Below are positions 23,326 through 35,667 of a DNA stretch of 64,000 nt, piece by piece. Location of the stretch: contig OZ038531.1 of the NCBI GenBank assembly GCA_964036665.1, positions 5,084,168-5,148,167 on the forward strand. The letters are read 5' to 3'. The position numbers and the translations under genes were made by a program. Source of the stretch: Gordius sp. MW1 (lineage: Eukaryota; Nematomorpha; Gordioida; Gordea; Gordiidae). The notes under the pieces were generated by a model, which searched no databases, was not told the DNA's origin, and saw nothing but the letters and a program-made list of their open reading frames with translations. Position 1 is the first letter of the stretch. The number at the start of each line of letters is the position of its first letter.

Positions 23326-24575
23326 AATGAGAACGATCTTTCGCAGAAGTTATTTTCTTACTTGCCAGCCCACCAGGCTTTCTTTTTAATTAAAAACTGC
23401 TATTCTTTACCTAAGATAAATCATATCTTCAGGTCATCCACCTCATTCTTAAATCCCAGTGCTCTATCTTTATTCGACCAAAAACTCAAAGACGTTGTCG
23501 AGGAAATCACAAACCTTTCTTTTACTGGGTCTCAATGGAAACAAGCGTGTCTCCCCCCAAAATATGGTGGTTTGGGCCTGAGATCATCCTCTCTTGTAGC
23601 TTTGTCGGCCTTCATCTCGAGTCGACTTTCAGCCAAACCAATCATCGACATACTAATCGATCAACCAGATCCTTTCACCCAAATCGCCCTCGACATGTGG
23701 AGTTCTTTGTCCGACCCTAACACTCCATTCCCTACCATAAACTCTCAAAAGAGTTGGAACACTCCTCTCTACGACCATGCCCTTAAAACTCTTATATCGG
23801 GCGCATCGTTGGAGGAGTTACCAGCTTTAAGAAGTTTCGCATCAAGGTCCGGCCACGAGTGGTTGGAGGCCATCCCAAGTCGGACTCATGACCTTCAACT
23901 CTCCAACAACGAGTTCAGGATTGCAACAGGGCTCCGCCTAGGATGCGATATAGTTGCCTCTCATCAATGCAACTTATGTGGCTCATCCGTTGGTACAAAA
24001 GGTCACCACGGCCTGCATTGCAAATTTAATAAGGCCAGATTTCTACGGCACACATCCGTTAACGCTCTTCTACAGAAGACATTCAAAAAGGCGGGCTTTC
24101 CTTCCCAATTGGAGCGTCTTTGCCTTAGCGACAAGAAGAGACCTGATGGACAGACCCTCATCCCATGGGCAAAAGGGCTATGCCTAGCTTGGGACTACAC
24201 TTGTCCGGATGCCTTTGCTCCCTCAAACCAAAACAAAGACCCCCTTGTTGATTCTGAAAGATTAAAATCCGCTAAATACGCAGAACTTAATTCCTCACTC
24301 CTTTTCTCCCCCATAGTGACCACTACCCTCACTACAATAGGTCCTAAAACCCAAGCCCTCCTGAAGGAATTGGGACGCCGCATAGCTGCCAATACCCTTG
24401 ACAAAAGGGAAACTTTTTTTATAAAACAGAAAATCGGAATGATTATTTGCCATTACAACGCTATGGCAATTTTTGAATGTTTACCTCTATGATTTTTATG
24501 TTGTTTTTAGTTTCATTTAATGTAAATCTTGCATAATAAAATATTACAAATGTAAAAAAAAAAAAAAAAAATTTA
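23326..24575 (+). mobile_element. RLE-encoding LINE, C-terminal half with poly(A) tail
   Basis: The open frame to 24492 encodes the end of a reverse transcriptase (HQAFFLIKNCYSLPKI and PPKYGGLGLRSSSLVALSAF, the thumb region). A zinc knuckle C-x2-C-x8-H-x4-C follows (CNLCGSSVGTKGHHGLHC, near residues 237-254). After it comes a restriction-like endonuclease motif KRPDG with WD 15 residues on, and a K-x3-KY block. The YxDD polymerase core is absent, so this is a typical 5'-truncated insertion. The downstream A tract at 24553-24573 fits a LINE tail. The frame is intact for 408 codons, so the insertion may be fairly young. Fragments of the same family occur at 41045-41425 and 63665-63905, both on the minus strand. 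Confidence 0.85.
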
Positions 24576-25324
24576 CCTACATTTGGATAGTTAAAATTTT
24601 TTATCAAAATAATAAAATTCGTAAACACTGTTGAGGGTAAAATTTTAATAAGTGAAAAAATATCCTTGCATTTTATTTTATTCGAAGGTAAAGAATTATT
24701 ATGTATTACATAATTTTTTGCCATTATTATTTCTGCATCTTGCAATTTTAATTCATAATGGTTAATTACTTCTGATAAAAAGATTTATCGCAAAAAAGGG
24801 AATGAAGAGTTTAAACTTTCTAAAGACTTATATAAATTACAATTAATTTCTGAAAATCTGATGTTTATTTCTGCTATTATTCTGATTATAGGATAATATA
24901 AATCAAATTTGAAATCAATTAATGAATTGGTAGATTTAAAAAGTGTTTTTAAACGTTTAGATGGTAACAATGAAATATAAAAATTTGAAGCTAAATATTT
25001 CGCCCTATCATATAGAATGGAATTATGTCGACTCAATAATTTTATAAAATTAGCATCCTTTATAGTCTTATACAGCATATTTATTTAATAATATAATTTC
25101 AAGTATTATCCATAAACAAATAAATTATAATCAACATATTGTTGCTTAAATAAAATAATATTAAAAAAATTGCTTAAGGGGCTCAAGATTTTGGGCTTGG
25201 GGGGACCCATGGGGCCGGATTTTGGCTCTTGGGGGGGGGGGGGGCCTTCGGCCTCCACCTAGCTACGCCACTGGTCATGACATCAATATAATTTTATTTT
25301 ATTATGAAAGTCAGGCACGTAGAG
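24576..25324. other. AT-rich DNA with a G-tract element remnant
   Basis: No gene was recognised. At 25175-25275 a G-rich segment ends TAGCTACGCCACTGG, the right-hand end of the common GGCGTAGC short-element family. Confidence 0.5.
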
Positions 25325-25959
25325 GTGTGACGGATCAATCCGATCCGACATCCGATCCAATCCGTCCGAACTCGAATCGGATCAACATTTTATTTTAGTC
25401 GGATCGGATCGGATTTTCAAATTTAAAATAAACAATGATAAGTTCTAATTATTTAAATTAATAATTTTTAGTATACCTTTTCATAATTATTATCTTTGCA
25501 TTCTTTTTTTACTTTATCATTTTTGATGCCCAATACCATCTCTCACCTTACTTACTAATATGTTTATCAGTATTTCCCTAGCGTTTTTCCCTAGCTAAAT
25601 TTTCTTGTTTGGTGAGAAAGGAGCTAGTGTCAATGATAAATCAGCATCTTCGTTTCCTTTTTAGCACACGCATCTCTTTCTATCTCAACTCCGAAAATCA
25701 TCAATCACAATCTCCCCTTTCCTTTTAGCACACGCGTAGCTCCTTTCCCTCTTGATTCCGGGTAATCATAAATGATGTAGCTTGCCTTCTTAGAAGCAAC
25801 CTCCACGGTGCAGGGGTATTGTCGTTGACGAGATGGTGTGAGTCATGCTGACTTGAGGGGAAAAAATAATGGGGGAGGGGGGGGGGGGTGTTGGAAATAA
25901 TCATTGGGACTCGTAACAGCTAGCAAATACAACAATATTGTTTATCATATTAAAAACCG

Positions 25960-26455
25960 TCATGGAAGAAATAATAAAAAAAATTAAAAGAAATATGCTT
26001 CAACAAATTAAAAAAGAGGACGGAAAAAGTCAAATTTGGAGTTACTTTGACCTTCTAAATGAAAATGATACATACACCGGTTATGTTATCTGTAAGAAAT
26101 TCAAGGTAGTTCCCATCTTTTGCATCATAAATGTATTCCAAAAACTTCAGCTAAAAATACAATTGACAAATTTGTTACCAAACCTCTCGCTGAAATCACA
26201 AAATTAAAAAAAAAATTTAAAAGCATTTAATTTATTTTATTTCAAAAAATATTCGACCGTTTTCAATCGTTAACGGGGAAGGTAGAGCAATGCTCCAAGA
26301 AGCTCTGAATATTGGTGCCATTCATGGTCATATAAACGTTGATGTATTACTTTCAGATAGGACTACCTTTAGTAAGAATACAGCAAAACCTGCAGATGTA
26401 CGTAGAGAAGCATTAATTTTTAAGTTACTTCCCCATTTAAAAGCAAAATCGGTGT
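25960..26455 (+). pseudogene. hAT transposase, N-terminal part (BED finger and core start)
   Basis: A start codon at 25962 opens a frame with SQIWSYFDLLNENDTYTGYVIC, the start of a BED-type zinc finger (W-x-YF ... C-x2-C expected; the second Cys is missing). After a frame change, 26255-26450 reads NGEGRAMLQEALNIGAIHGH, then VLLSDRTTF and PADVRREALI, which matches the region leading into the hAT catalytic core. It stops where the LTR-like insertion begins. Confidence 0.65.
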
Positions 26456-28360
26456 GGTGTTCAACCTAAACCCCCCCCCACACATACTTACACTTATACC
26501 CTACGATTTTTATAGTTATCCAATTTAATTATGGCAAATTTATTTTATGACTGATGAGTCATCATTGTTACCACGAGATGGTACCACTTCGCTTTTTATT
26601 ACCTATCTCGAGCGAGCGAATTTAATTACTTCGCGTTAGTTAGTGTTATTGCACAATCATCATTATTCATTAATTTTAATTCCTCATTCTCGTTTTTCAT
26701 ATATATATTTGTGTTTCGCCTAGTTGAATAAAAAATATACTTTTGGAAGACTAATTAATTTTAGAAAGATAATTGTCCTCCCTTTTTGGGGGAGGACCGA
26801 AATTCTAATAATTCATTAACTTATGGGATTCCTTAATTGGAGCTATCCTTTAGAAAATATTATTCTCCGTTTAAATAAATAAATTAGTTGTCTGAGCCAA
26901 GATAAGGCTCAGACTTATACAAAATATTGGCGCCGGAAATGTTGAAAATTCTTTAATTCTATTTTTTAATCGAACCACTCCGGACAAACACCCCATCAAA
27001 CCAATCGAAATCCCAACGGCCTGATTCCGAGTGGCGAATATGATGAAGCCACGTATTCATTCGAGGAAAAATTCGATATCCTGATACCGAGTGTCAATCA
27101 AAGGGAAAAATACGTAACTATTCCGTTCGTTAATTCAGTGCAAGAAATATTCTCAGACACGAATACACCTGAGGAAAGTGAAAAATTCTTAAGCAAATAC
27201 CCACCCAAACTGAAGCATACCTGAGTGTCAACAAATGAAAAATATATTCACGCCAATTATTCAATACTTAAATATTATGTAAGATAGTATACTTTTTTTT
27301 CACATATATTAATGATGATATGGCGATTATTGTTATTAACCAATATTAAACCAAACCCCCCGTTTTCTTTTATTATTATTATTATTGGCGGTTCGCGCAT
27401 GTTTCTATAAAATTAGGAAGGGGTGGCGATGATTATTTAAAAATGACAGGTTAAAGTATAGGTATAAAATAGAAGTAAAACGGTACAGCCTTTTGATGAT
27501 AATTTAGTATATATTGATTATAATTTTGGTTGAAGCTGTTGCCCAGTGGTGTTTTAGAGAGCGGGGATGCTGAGTCTTGTAGCCGTGAAGCACCCCATTT
27601 TATAACTAATTCAGAGGGCAGGATTTCATTGAAATCAGTTGTCCATGAATCAGTTCCGAGGGCAAAAGCAGAACGATAAATTAAATGAATGGGCTAGATG
27701 TCAGCAATTTTTAAAAAATTATATTGTTGGTTATACCTATGATTTATTTGAACTTTGATTAAGAAATAAGGTAAATCGCCGCCTCGACCTTTAAATGGTT
27801 TTCAACAACACTGAATCCCATACCTTTATCAGAACGTTAGGACATTAAGTCTTCTTCTCGTTAAAGGGGGAGGTGTGGTGTCCTTGCACCCGAGAATTTA
27901 TATTTTATAACACCCCCCCCCCACATTCGATAGAAACTTACTTTACGCATAGTCATGACAGTTTATACCACTACGCTAAATATAGATTGTTACCACTTCG
28001 CTTTTTATTACCATCGCGATCGCAAATAGAGATTAGGATTACGATGAGTTAACATAATATATTTTGATAGTTATCGAAAATTAACTACCATATAATTATT
28101 ATATTTTTGGTGTGTCGATAATAATAAAAGTAGGAAAAATGTAGAAAACTAAAATATATCTCTAAACTTATTTTCGTGTATATTTTTTCGTCGCGTCTTT
28201 AGATTAGAATTTATAAATAAGACGATAGATCGTTAATAATCCCTTCGTATCTTGGGATTACAAATCATGTTCAGCCATTCTCGACCCCTGGACAGATGAC
28301 CTTGTCAAAATAACTACTTAACATTCTCTTTACATTATATATCCCTCGGAATCCTACATA
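26456..28360 (+). mobile_element. Small LTR-type retroelement, non-coding
   Basis: A first block starts TGTGGTGTTCAACC at 26454-26456 and ends near 26922 (CAGACTTATACA). It is followed within 8 nt by TTGGCGCCGG, a typical primer-binding-site phrase. About 940 bp later comes a purine tract AAAGGGGGAGG (about 27862), then a second block starting TGTGGTGTCC. The two blocks share CCCCCCC-CACA and TTGTTACCAC ... TTCGCTTTTTATTACC in the same order but are otherwise diverged. No gag or pol is present. The right edge (about 28360) is approximate. Confidence 0.5.
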
Positions 28361-28525
28361 AGCATATTCTTTTCACTTCTAAAATAGATGTTGAAAAAAA
28401 ACAGGGGAAAATATTTTAAGAGAAATATCTGTAAATTTTGAAAAACTTCACATCCCTACGGAATACATGAGATTGATAACTTACGTTGCCTATCAGGGCT
28501 CTAACATGGTCAAAGTCTTGCAAAA

Positions 28526-28962
28526 TCCATAGACTAGATAGACTCACAAAATGTGTACCCTTTTTCCCACCATTTTGAAACGAGGATTGTAACGTTGTGA
28601 ACATATAGAAATTAGTAATTTTCGCAAATAAAATAATTTTAAAAAGGTAAATAAAAAAATATTAAAGTGGGTAGATATCAAAAACAGCATTTTAAAATAA
28701 ATATCATTTAAAAAATACATAAAAATTAAAAATGTAAAAACTGCGATTAGAGTTTGTTTAATAATATAGTGCCATCAATATTTTGTATAATATTAATTTA
28801 TTGACGTTTTTTTAATTTATAAACTAGTGAGGAAGGTTAATTGACTGTTATAGGGCAAAATTACAGGTTAAAATACACCAAATACACTCTTCAAAATGGA
28901 GGAAAATTAGACACACAATTACCCATATTCAACATATGGCATGAGCAGTCTATAGTCTGAGG
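28526..28962 (+). repeat. 440-bp interspersed repeat, copy 2
   Basis: This is the same sequence as 7040-7480, same orientation, over nearly its full length. It begins CCATAGACTAGATAGACTC and ends GCAGTCTATAGTCTG, so the ends form imperfect inverted repeats. It lies within the decayed hAT, just before that transposase resumes. Confidence 0.75.
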
Positions 28963-28977
28963 CAAAATCATAAGCGA

Positions 28978-29670
28978 ATAAATTGCACGTCCCATTTACT
29001 GAATACAGTACTACGAAACGTATTCAATAAAAATGATTTTACATTCCATTACCTTCAGGTTAATGACTTGATAGAAGCATGCAAAAAGCTAACGACATAT
29101 ATGAAGCAAAGTTGCAAAAATAAATATTTAAATCATACTTTGCATCAAGCAATAGAAACAAGATGGAACTCCAGACTCGACATGTTTGAGAGCATATGAA
29201 GGAATATAAGGAACTGACCACATGTCTAACTTCTATAGATATGCCAGGGAAGATAGATGTGATTGATAAAAATTTGCTGACCAAACTAATAGAAGTACTC
29301 CGGCCGTTTAAAATGGCTTCTTTAGTTTTGGAAGCTGATCAACACCCAACCTTTCACAATATATTGATTCAATATTACCAATTACTCAGTGATCTTTCAC
29401 AATCAAACCACGAGCAAACTGATGATTTTGAAGAACATCACAAAATTAATCATCTTTTAAAAAAGATATTTGTACCACCCTATAGTCAAAATTTCTAATC
29501 ACTCAACAGCATATAATTGCCACATTTTTATGCCCAAATTATCGCCAACTCAGGATGCTCCCTTCAAATGAGCGAGTAGGCGTAATTAATGAAATAAGAT
29601 CCACATTAGCGTCTAAGGATTTTTTGGTGAATTCTGCAACTGAGATTGAAAATAATGCGGCAAGTAGTAG
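28978..29670 (+). pseudogene. hAT transposase, middle part
   Basis: The reading begins with a CTSHLLNTVL-like block (family C-x-H-x-LN-x2-V), then DLIEACKKLTTYMKQSCKNK and HQAIETRWNSRLDMFES, the conserved (D/E)TRWNS motif of hAT transposases. A frame change follows and 29196-29498 continues DLIEV-like helical sequence, then a short piece with IRSTLASKDFL. It is interrupted at 29681 by another element. Confidence 0.75.
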
Positions 29671-29680
29671 TGATAGTCAC

Positions 29681-30730
29681 GTACGCCTCTGGATTTCGAA
29701 TCGAATCGAATATTTTTGGTATTCGATTCGGATTCGAATTTTTTTTCAAATCGATTCGAGATTCGTCCAATATTAAAATGAAGATTCGAATTCGATTCAG
29801 AAAAATTTAAGGATTCGAAATCGATTCGAATATAAATTACGTTTTTATTATTATTAAAAAACACATTAAAAAGGCTACTATGATTTTTAATTTGCATATA
29901 CAATTAAAAAATTTATTTGATACACACATCAAAATGAAAAATATTAAAGGCGAACAAAAAACTATGGCGATATGTGTAAGACAATCAAGAACCGTTTTTA
30001 GCCAACTTTTAAGGCAAATTATCTTCCTAACACTTTCATCCTTAAACGATTGCTTGTGTTTAGTCAATAAATTGGTTCCGGTTGAAAATAATATTTCGCA
30101 CGGAGGTAAATGATCCTGGTATAAAGAACAGATTTTTTGTTAATATTCGGATGTCTGGAAAACGACGTTGATTCGATTTCCACCATTGTAAAGGCTCAAC
30201 ATTAGAGACCACACGTGGTTTGTGCAAAAATGTCTCCAATGAAGACTTCGCCTTGTCGCTCTAATAGCCGATCCAGTGTTGATACCTCGCTAGTTAATAC
30301 AAAATCTGGCTAGCAGTTTCCAAGTCATCTTTAATTTCTCTATACGATATGCCATGTACTGGCGATAAACACCCAAATTTTGAGCCTTAAATCGACCACA
30401 ATCGCTTATAAGACTATCTTCTTATTGAATGCCATATATCTTCAATTTTTTATTTGGCCATTTTGCCAGCATGATCTTCTATGCTTGGTTGATATTATAA
30501 CGGTATTAATTAAATTGTGATCCTCGTTCTCCATAGCTTATGTAAGTTAAAAAAATATTAAATTTAACTTTTTCAAATTGTAGCAGGAAAAATAACTAAA
30601 ATGCTGTAAGATAAAAATAGCTAAATATTTGAGTATGGTCTATTTAAATTAAACTTAAAAAAAGTAGCGTAAATATTCGATTCGATACTTACACATAAGG
30701 ATTCGAATCCGAATATTTCCCAGAGGTGTA
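29681..30730 (-). mobile_element. Nested hAT element with CGAATCGAAT-rich ends
   Basis: The ends are inverted: TACGCCTCTGG near 29682 and CCAGAGGTGTA ending 30730. The flanking octamers ATAGTCAC and ATAATCAG match at 6 of 8. Just inside both ends are runs of GGATTCGAATCGAATAT type. On the minus strand at about 30270-30080 a degraded dimerisation domain reads VEPLQWWKSNQRRFPDI (family DPLxWWKxNxxxFPxL). It lies within the transposase of another hAT. Confidence 0.75.
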
Positions 30731-30929
30731 ATAATCAGCCTCAAAAAACAAGACAAAAAAGTAATTAACATACATTTAAATATGTATATATATTTTTTAC
30801 ATAAAATAAATTATTTAATTAATATTTTAAAATAGTTAATCAATGGGAAGATGAGCAGGAAGAAGATAAAGCCCCCGATGAAATCTCAATTACTTTCGTT
30901 AAAAAATGAAGATTGAAATATGATTCAAA

Positions 30930-31115
30930 AAAAAGATTTGCTAAAATGGTGGGTTTCATACCAAACAGTCCTGCCAAGGCTTTATAAGCTTGCAAATAAA
31001 GTTTTAGCTATACCTGCTACCTCTACCACTTCGGAAAGAAATTTCTCGGTGGCTGGAAGAACATTAGAAGAAGAACGCGAATTAAACCAGAAAATTTAAA
31101 TTCTTTATTATATGA
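30930..31115 (+). pseudogene. hAT transposase, C-terminal dimerisation domain
   Basis: The reading DLLKWWVSYQTVLPRLYKLA is followed by AIPATSTTSERNFSVAGRTL and EEERELNQK. This is the canonical hAT C-terminal (hATC) block with P-A-(T/S)-S-x2-(S/T)-ER-x-FS. It belongs to the large element starting at 25325; the earlier half lies before the nested insertion. Confidence 0.88.
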
Positions 31116-34100
31116 AAATATAGAATTAGTCATATACAATTTTATATTTATTTCAGGTCTATTAAGATTGCTATACCTTATTTTTATGTATTTTGAATTT
31201 AATCATCAATAAAAAGTTCTGTTTGTAAAATTTTAATTTAAAAATTTCGGATCGGATTTAGATTTTAAAAAAGTCGAATCTGATCGGATTTAGATTTTAA
31301 TAAAATCGGACCGGATACAAAATTTTTCCTACAACCCCTCGGATCGGATTGGATCAAAAAAATTTGATCCGTGATTTAATTAACGAGCTTGAAAATATCT
31401 AGTATTTTAAAGCTTTTTTTTTACATCCTCAACTATTTCTAACAATTCTAAAGGGATTCTAATATAATCAGTTTAATGCCCCCCCCCCTCTGCCTACCCT
31501 TTTTTGAAAGTAATCTTTTAAAGATTTTTACTTTGATATAATATTCCGTATATTATTTATGTCTTTCACAAAATCACCCTTAATTCTTACTAACTACACC
31601 CTCCCTCCCTCCTGCCCCCCCCCCTTTATTTTGGCGGCAACAGTTCTTTTGTCTGCCTCCTCGACTCCTTTCAGCACCCGTGCCTGCCGTGCATTTAACG
31701 CCTTCTTTCCCTTTCATTTAACATGCGTTATAATTTTATCACGAACTCATGTCCATATTTCCCTTTTGCTCTGCTAGGCCTTACGAATAAAATGGGTAGT
31801 CCTGCACAGGCCTTCCTAAATGAAAATGATTTAGTAGAGTTGATTTAGAGGTGGTTGATGGCATCGGTGCATTCGACCAAAGTTTAACTGACCAAATATC
31901 TATGAATGTCTATGAATATTTAACGAAAATGCTCCTTGAGAGGGGTTTACAGAGACGAAAACGTTAGGGTTAGTGTTTTAGGTGTGGGTTAGGATTAGAT
32001 GCACACATTATAATCGACAAATGCATTTTCGTAGACATTTATTTGTTATTTGCCTTTTGGTCAATTGCAACTGAATCAATTGATGTCAAGACGTATTGTA
32101 ATATTCTCATTCTCATGATGTAATTCGAATAGAAAAATTGGAATATTTGATGTCTGCGTTGAAAACTTGAATCCCACGCCCAGAAAAAATTAAAAACACG
32201 TCAGTAAAACATGTTTAACTTGAAATTTCTTTCAAAAATTAGGATGTGATTATTTTTAATATTATATAGAACACTATCAACAGCTTATTACAAAAATTAC
32301 TAAAAACAGCCCCACAAAAATTTAAATAACTATTAAAATAAAAGCATATAGTAACAATCATTTCAAAAGTTGTATACCTGCTTAAATTTATTTTAGAAAG
32401 AAAAAATTGTTTGAAAATGATAAGAAAAAAGTTTATTAACTGACATTATTGGGTTGGGTTAAACGGTTATATCTCCAAAATTATTGGGAAAATATATCTT
32501 TTCCCTAAATTATTGTAATACTGAAAAAACCAAAGTTCGGTAATTTAAATATTTAAGGTGTTATGCGTGAGCTTCTAAATACGTGATCAAATTAATTATT
32601 TCCTTTTAAAATTAGCTCGATCAAATCAAAGTATCGCTCTTGGCCTTTATGATAAAAATAATATTACATTTATATAATGATGACAGCTTCAAAATAAAAA
32701 ATTATCTTTATAACCACTAAAAATAAAAAAAAGATGTCTTTAATTTTTCCTACAGCTTCCCCGCCCACTACTACCTTCCTTTATTTTATTTATCTGGTCT
32801 TTGAACATGATGACATGCTATATCCACTCCTTTTATAAATTACACACATCACATGTGTGCTGGCTGTGCATTGTGCTTTAGCGTCGCTCTTCATATTATC
32901 CTTTATAGCGTTATAACTTCTATGAGTTTAAAATTGATCGATAACATTATACAGAGGGGCGGCTGCCCCCCTCTAAATCCAAAAATAATTTGTTGAAATT
33001 TATTAAATTATGGGTAAAATTTCAAAAAATGTTTATTTTGCCCTTCCCTATATCATTATTGCCCCCCCCCCCTCTATCTCCAATGCTGGCTACGCCCATG
33101 ACATTATATGACCAAAAAGTGAATTCTGTCAGTGGGTAATTTTATCTGAATATCGGATGAATTTCATTTTGTGGACACCAGATGGAATTCCCATTCGATC
33201 ACAACGGTAAGCATTAATTTTTTATAATTTTTATTGGTTAGCCCAATTAAATCACTGTACCGTGAATTTTAATAAGTTCAAATCAAAGTTTTTAACTTTT
33301 GCGCATGACTTAAACCCACATGTGTAAATTGTAAACACAAAGTTTACATTTTTAGCCATCAATTCATTAATATAAAAAATTGTAAATTATTTTTTCTTAA
33401 ATGTGTGGAAAATTTTTATCTACCCAAAAATTTAAGGCAAAAATACTATTCAGTTGATATTAATTTAAAAAATTGACATTTAAGGTATAAATGATTTTAT
33501 TAAATGAATTGAATACTTCGATCGATAGCAATTGTTTATTGCAAAATTAACTAGATTTTTTAGAAATACTTATATGACAAGAGCTCCCAAAGATTTAAGT
33601 TTTAAAAAGTATATTTAAAAATATTTTTTATCGCCTTAAAAACCGTCACTTTTTTGATAAACATAACAGGAAGTGTTAAGAGAAGCGTAAAGAAAAGGCG
33701 GGAGGTCGATTGTTATTATTGCTGCTTTATTAATACAATGTCACATAAACAAACAAAACAAACTCATAATCCTATTGGAAGAAAGATATCACCTCAATAA
33801 TGTTTATAGAGCAATTAACAAAGTGCTTCCAAATTATAAATGGAAACCGCCAAGGAAATGTATTTTTGACCCGTATTTTGGTAAGTATTATCATAATTTT
33901 TAAAGTTTACCATTTTAATATACCACACAACTCCCCATAAATTTATTTTTGAAATCACGTTAGAATATAAATTTTTGATTTAAAAATTTTAATATTAATT
34001 GCTATGCAATTTATGGGATCGTTTTTTGGTGTCCGTCCGTCGTCCGTCGTCCGTTACCCTCCCTATCTATTTGCATTGGGTATATTAGGTTATCGCTTTT

Positions 34101-34316
34101 TTAAATTAATGCATGAGAAAGAGTTGCCCCACCCCTCATCTCTATCAAGAGGTGCCCCACCCCTCATCTCTATCTCCCTCGCTTTCGGGCGGGGTCGGGT
34201 TTTAATTGCTACGTTAAATTAATGCATAAGTATATCTATATTTAAATTTTGGTAATTGCTATGCAATTTAACTAGTTTTGGGGTTAGAATCCCGGAGTTT
34301 TTTTCGACTCTTATGA

Positions 34317-34990
34317 TTGTTCTTGTTACTATCATTGATAATAAGACTTTTTGGCCGTCCGCTGGCTGCTGACCAATGAAAAAATGACCATTGGCCAAAA
34401 TGTGAATCCGAGTTTATTTTTTCGTTTTTTTTTTGACTATTATGATTGTTCCTGTTACTACCATTGCTATTATGACTTTTTGGCCGTCCGTTGGCTGCTG
34501 ACCAATGGAAAAAAATCACCATTGGCCAAAATGTGATTCGAAAATTTTTTTTTCGTTTTTTTTTGACTATTATGAATTTATATCCACTTTTACCGTGTCC
34601 TGGCTGCTGACCAATGGGAAAAAATGACCATTGGCCAAAATGTAATTCGAAATTTTTTTTTTGACTATTATGAATTTATATCCACTTTTACCGTGTCCTG
34701 GCTGCTGACCAATGGAAAAAAATGACCATTGGCCAAAATGTGATTCAAAAATTTTTTTTAGTTTTTTTTTGACTATTATAAGTTTATATCCACTTTTACC
34801 GTGTCCTGGCTGCTGACCAATGGAAAAAAATGACCATTGGCCAAAATGTGATTCGAAAATTTTTTTTTTCGTTTTTTTTGACTTATGAATTTATATCCAC
34901 TTTTACCGTGTCCTGGCTGCTTAACAATGAAAAAAAATGACCATTGGCCAAATTTTATATATAACCTAAAAATTTATTATAGATGGTCTA
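34317..34990. repeat. Tandem array of SINE-tail units with CCAAT hairpins
   Basis: Six units of about 100-130 bp repeat head to tail, marked by GGCTGCTGACCAATG at about 34362, 34493, 34602, 34699, 34806 and, altered, 34914. Each unit carries CCAATG(G) then, after an A-rich spacer, ACCATTGGCCAAA. So CCAATGG and CCATTGG form a 7-bp inverted repeat. The last four units also share TTTATATCCACTTTTACCG. The same unit ends the SINE copies at 35.5-35.9, 50.4-50.8, 52.8-53.2 and 56.9-57.3 kb. Confidence 0.85.
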
Positions 34991-35667
34991 ACAGCCAGCC
35001 AACTATGTAAAATATATTTTTAACCTTATAAATGCTTATATATTTTTTTATTGGGTTAATATATTTCATTTAATTAGATTGTGATTTCATAGAAAACCTA
35101 AAAAGTAATATTTAAAAAAATAATATAGGTATTAGATTCTAATTTACGATAAAATATATCGATAGAAACTAACACAAAATTCGAAACCTCCTTCAAAGGT
35201 ATAATCATAGCCCGTTATTTCTAATTAAATTGAATCTACTATTAAACTCAAACACGAATTGTACTTTATTAGATGGCGCGCGTAAGTTTATATAATTAGT
35301 AAAATTTTTCTACGTGTCATAGATATTACACCGCACGTGTGGCAGGGAAATGTCCGATATTTTTAAAATGAAAAGGTATTTTAGGAATCTGAAAAGGTTA
35401 TTTTACCCCCGGCCGCCCTGGGCACCTACGGGTAAAGTTTCGAGCGAATCGGGCTGGTAGTTTAAGAATTTAGCCCTTTTTTAAAACTAAAAAAAAACTT
35501 TTTTTTACATTAAATTAATATTTTGTTTTTGTTAATACCATTGATAATATGACTTTTTGACCGTCCGCTGGCTACTGACCGACGAAATATATTGATTTTC
35601 TAAACATAAAACACAACTTTATTATTTCATTATCTATATAAATAACATAATAACTTCTACTATTTTA

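Larger units (their letters stand above)
25325..31375 (+). mobile_element. Large decayed hAT element with nested insertions
   Basis: The ends are rich in CGGATC words. The left end reads GTGACGGATCAATCCGATCC near 25328. The right end reads GGATCGGATTGGATC, then TTTGATCCGTGAT near 31373. Between them transposase pieces run in order on the plus strand: a BED zinc finger, the catalytic core start, a TRWNS block, and a C-terminal dimerisation domain. They are separated by an LTR-like element, a 440-bp repeat and another hAT. The exact outer boundaries are uncertain because the target duplication could not be read. Confidence 0.65.

Noticed and set aside
34268..34536. Open frames of 61-84 codons on both strands
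   Set aside because: They are translations of the SINE-tail satellite, identical in several units, with no protein-like character.
34317..34990. Regularly spaced repeats resembling a CRISPR array
   Set aside because: The whole unit of 100-130 bp repeats, with no unique spacers, and the unit is the tail of a SINE in a eukaryotic genome.
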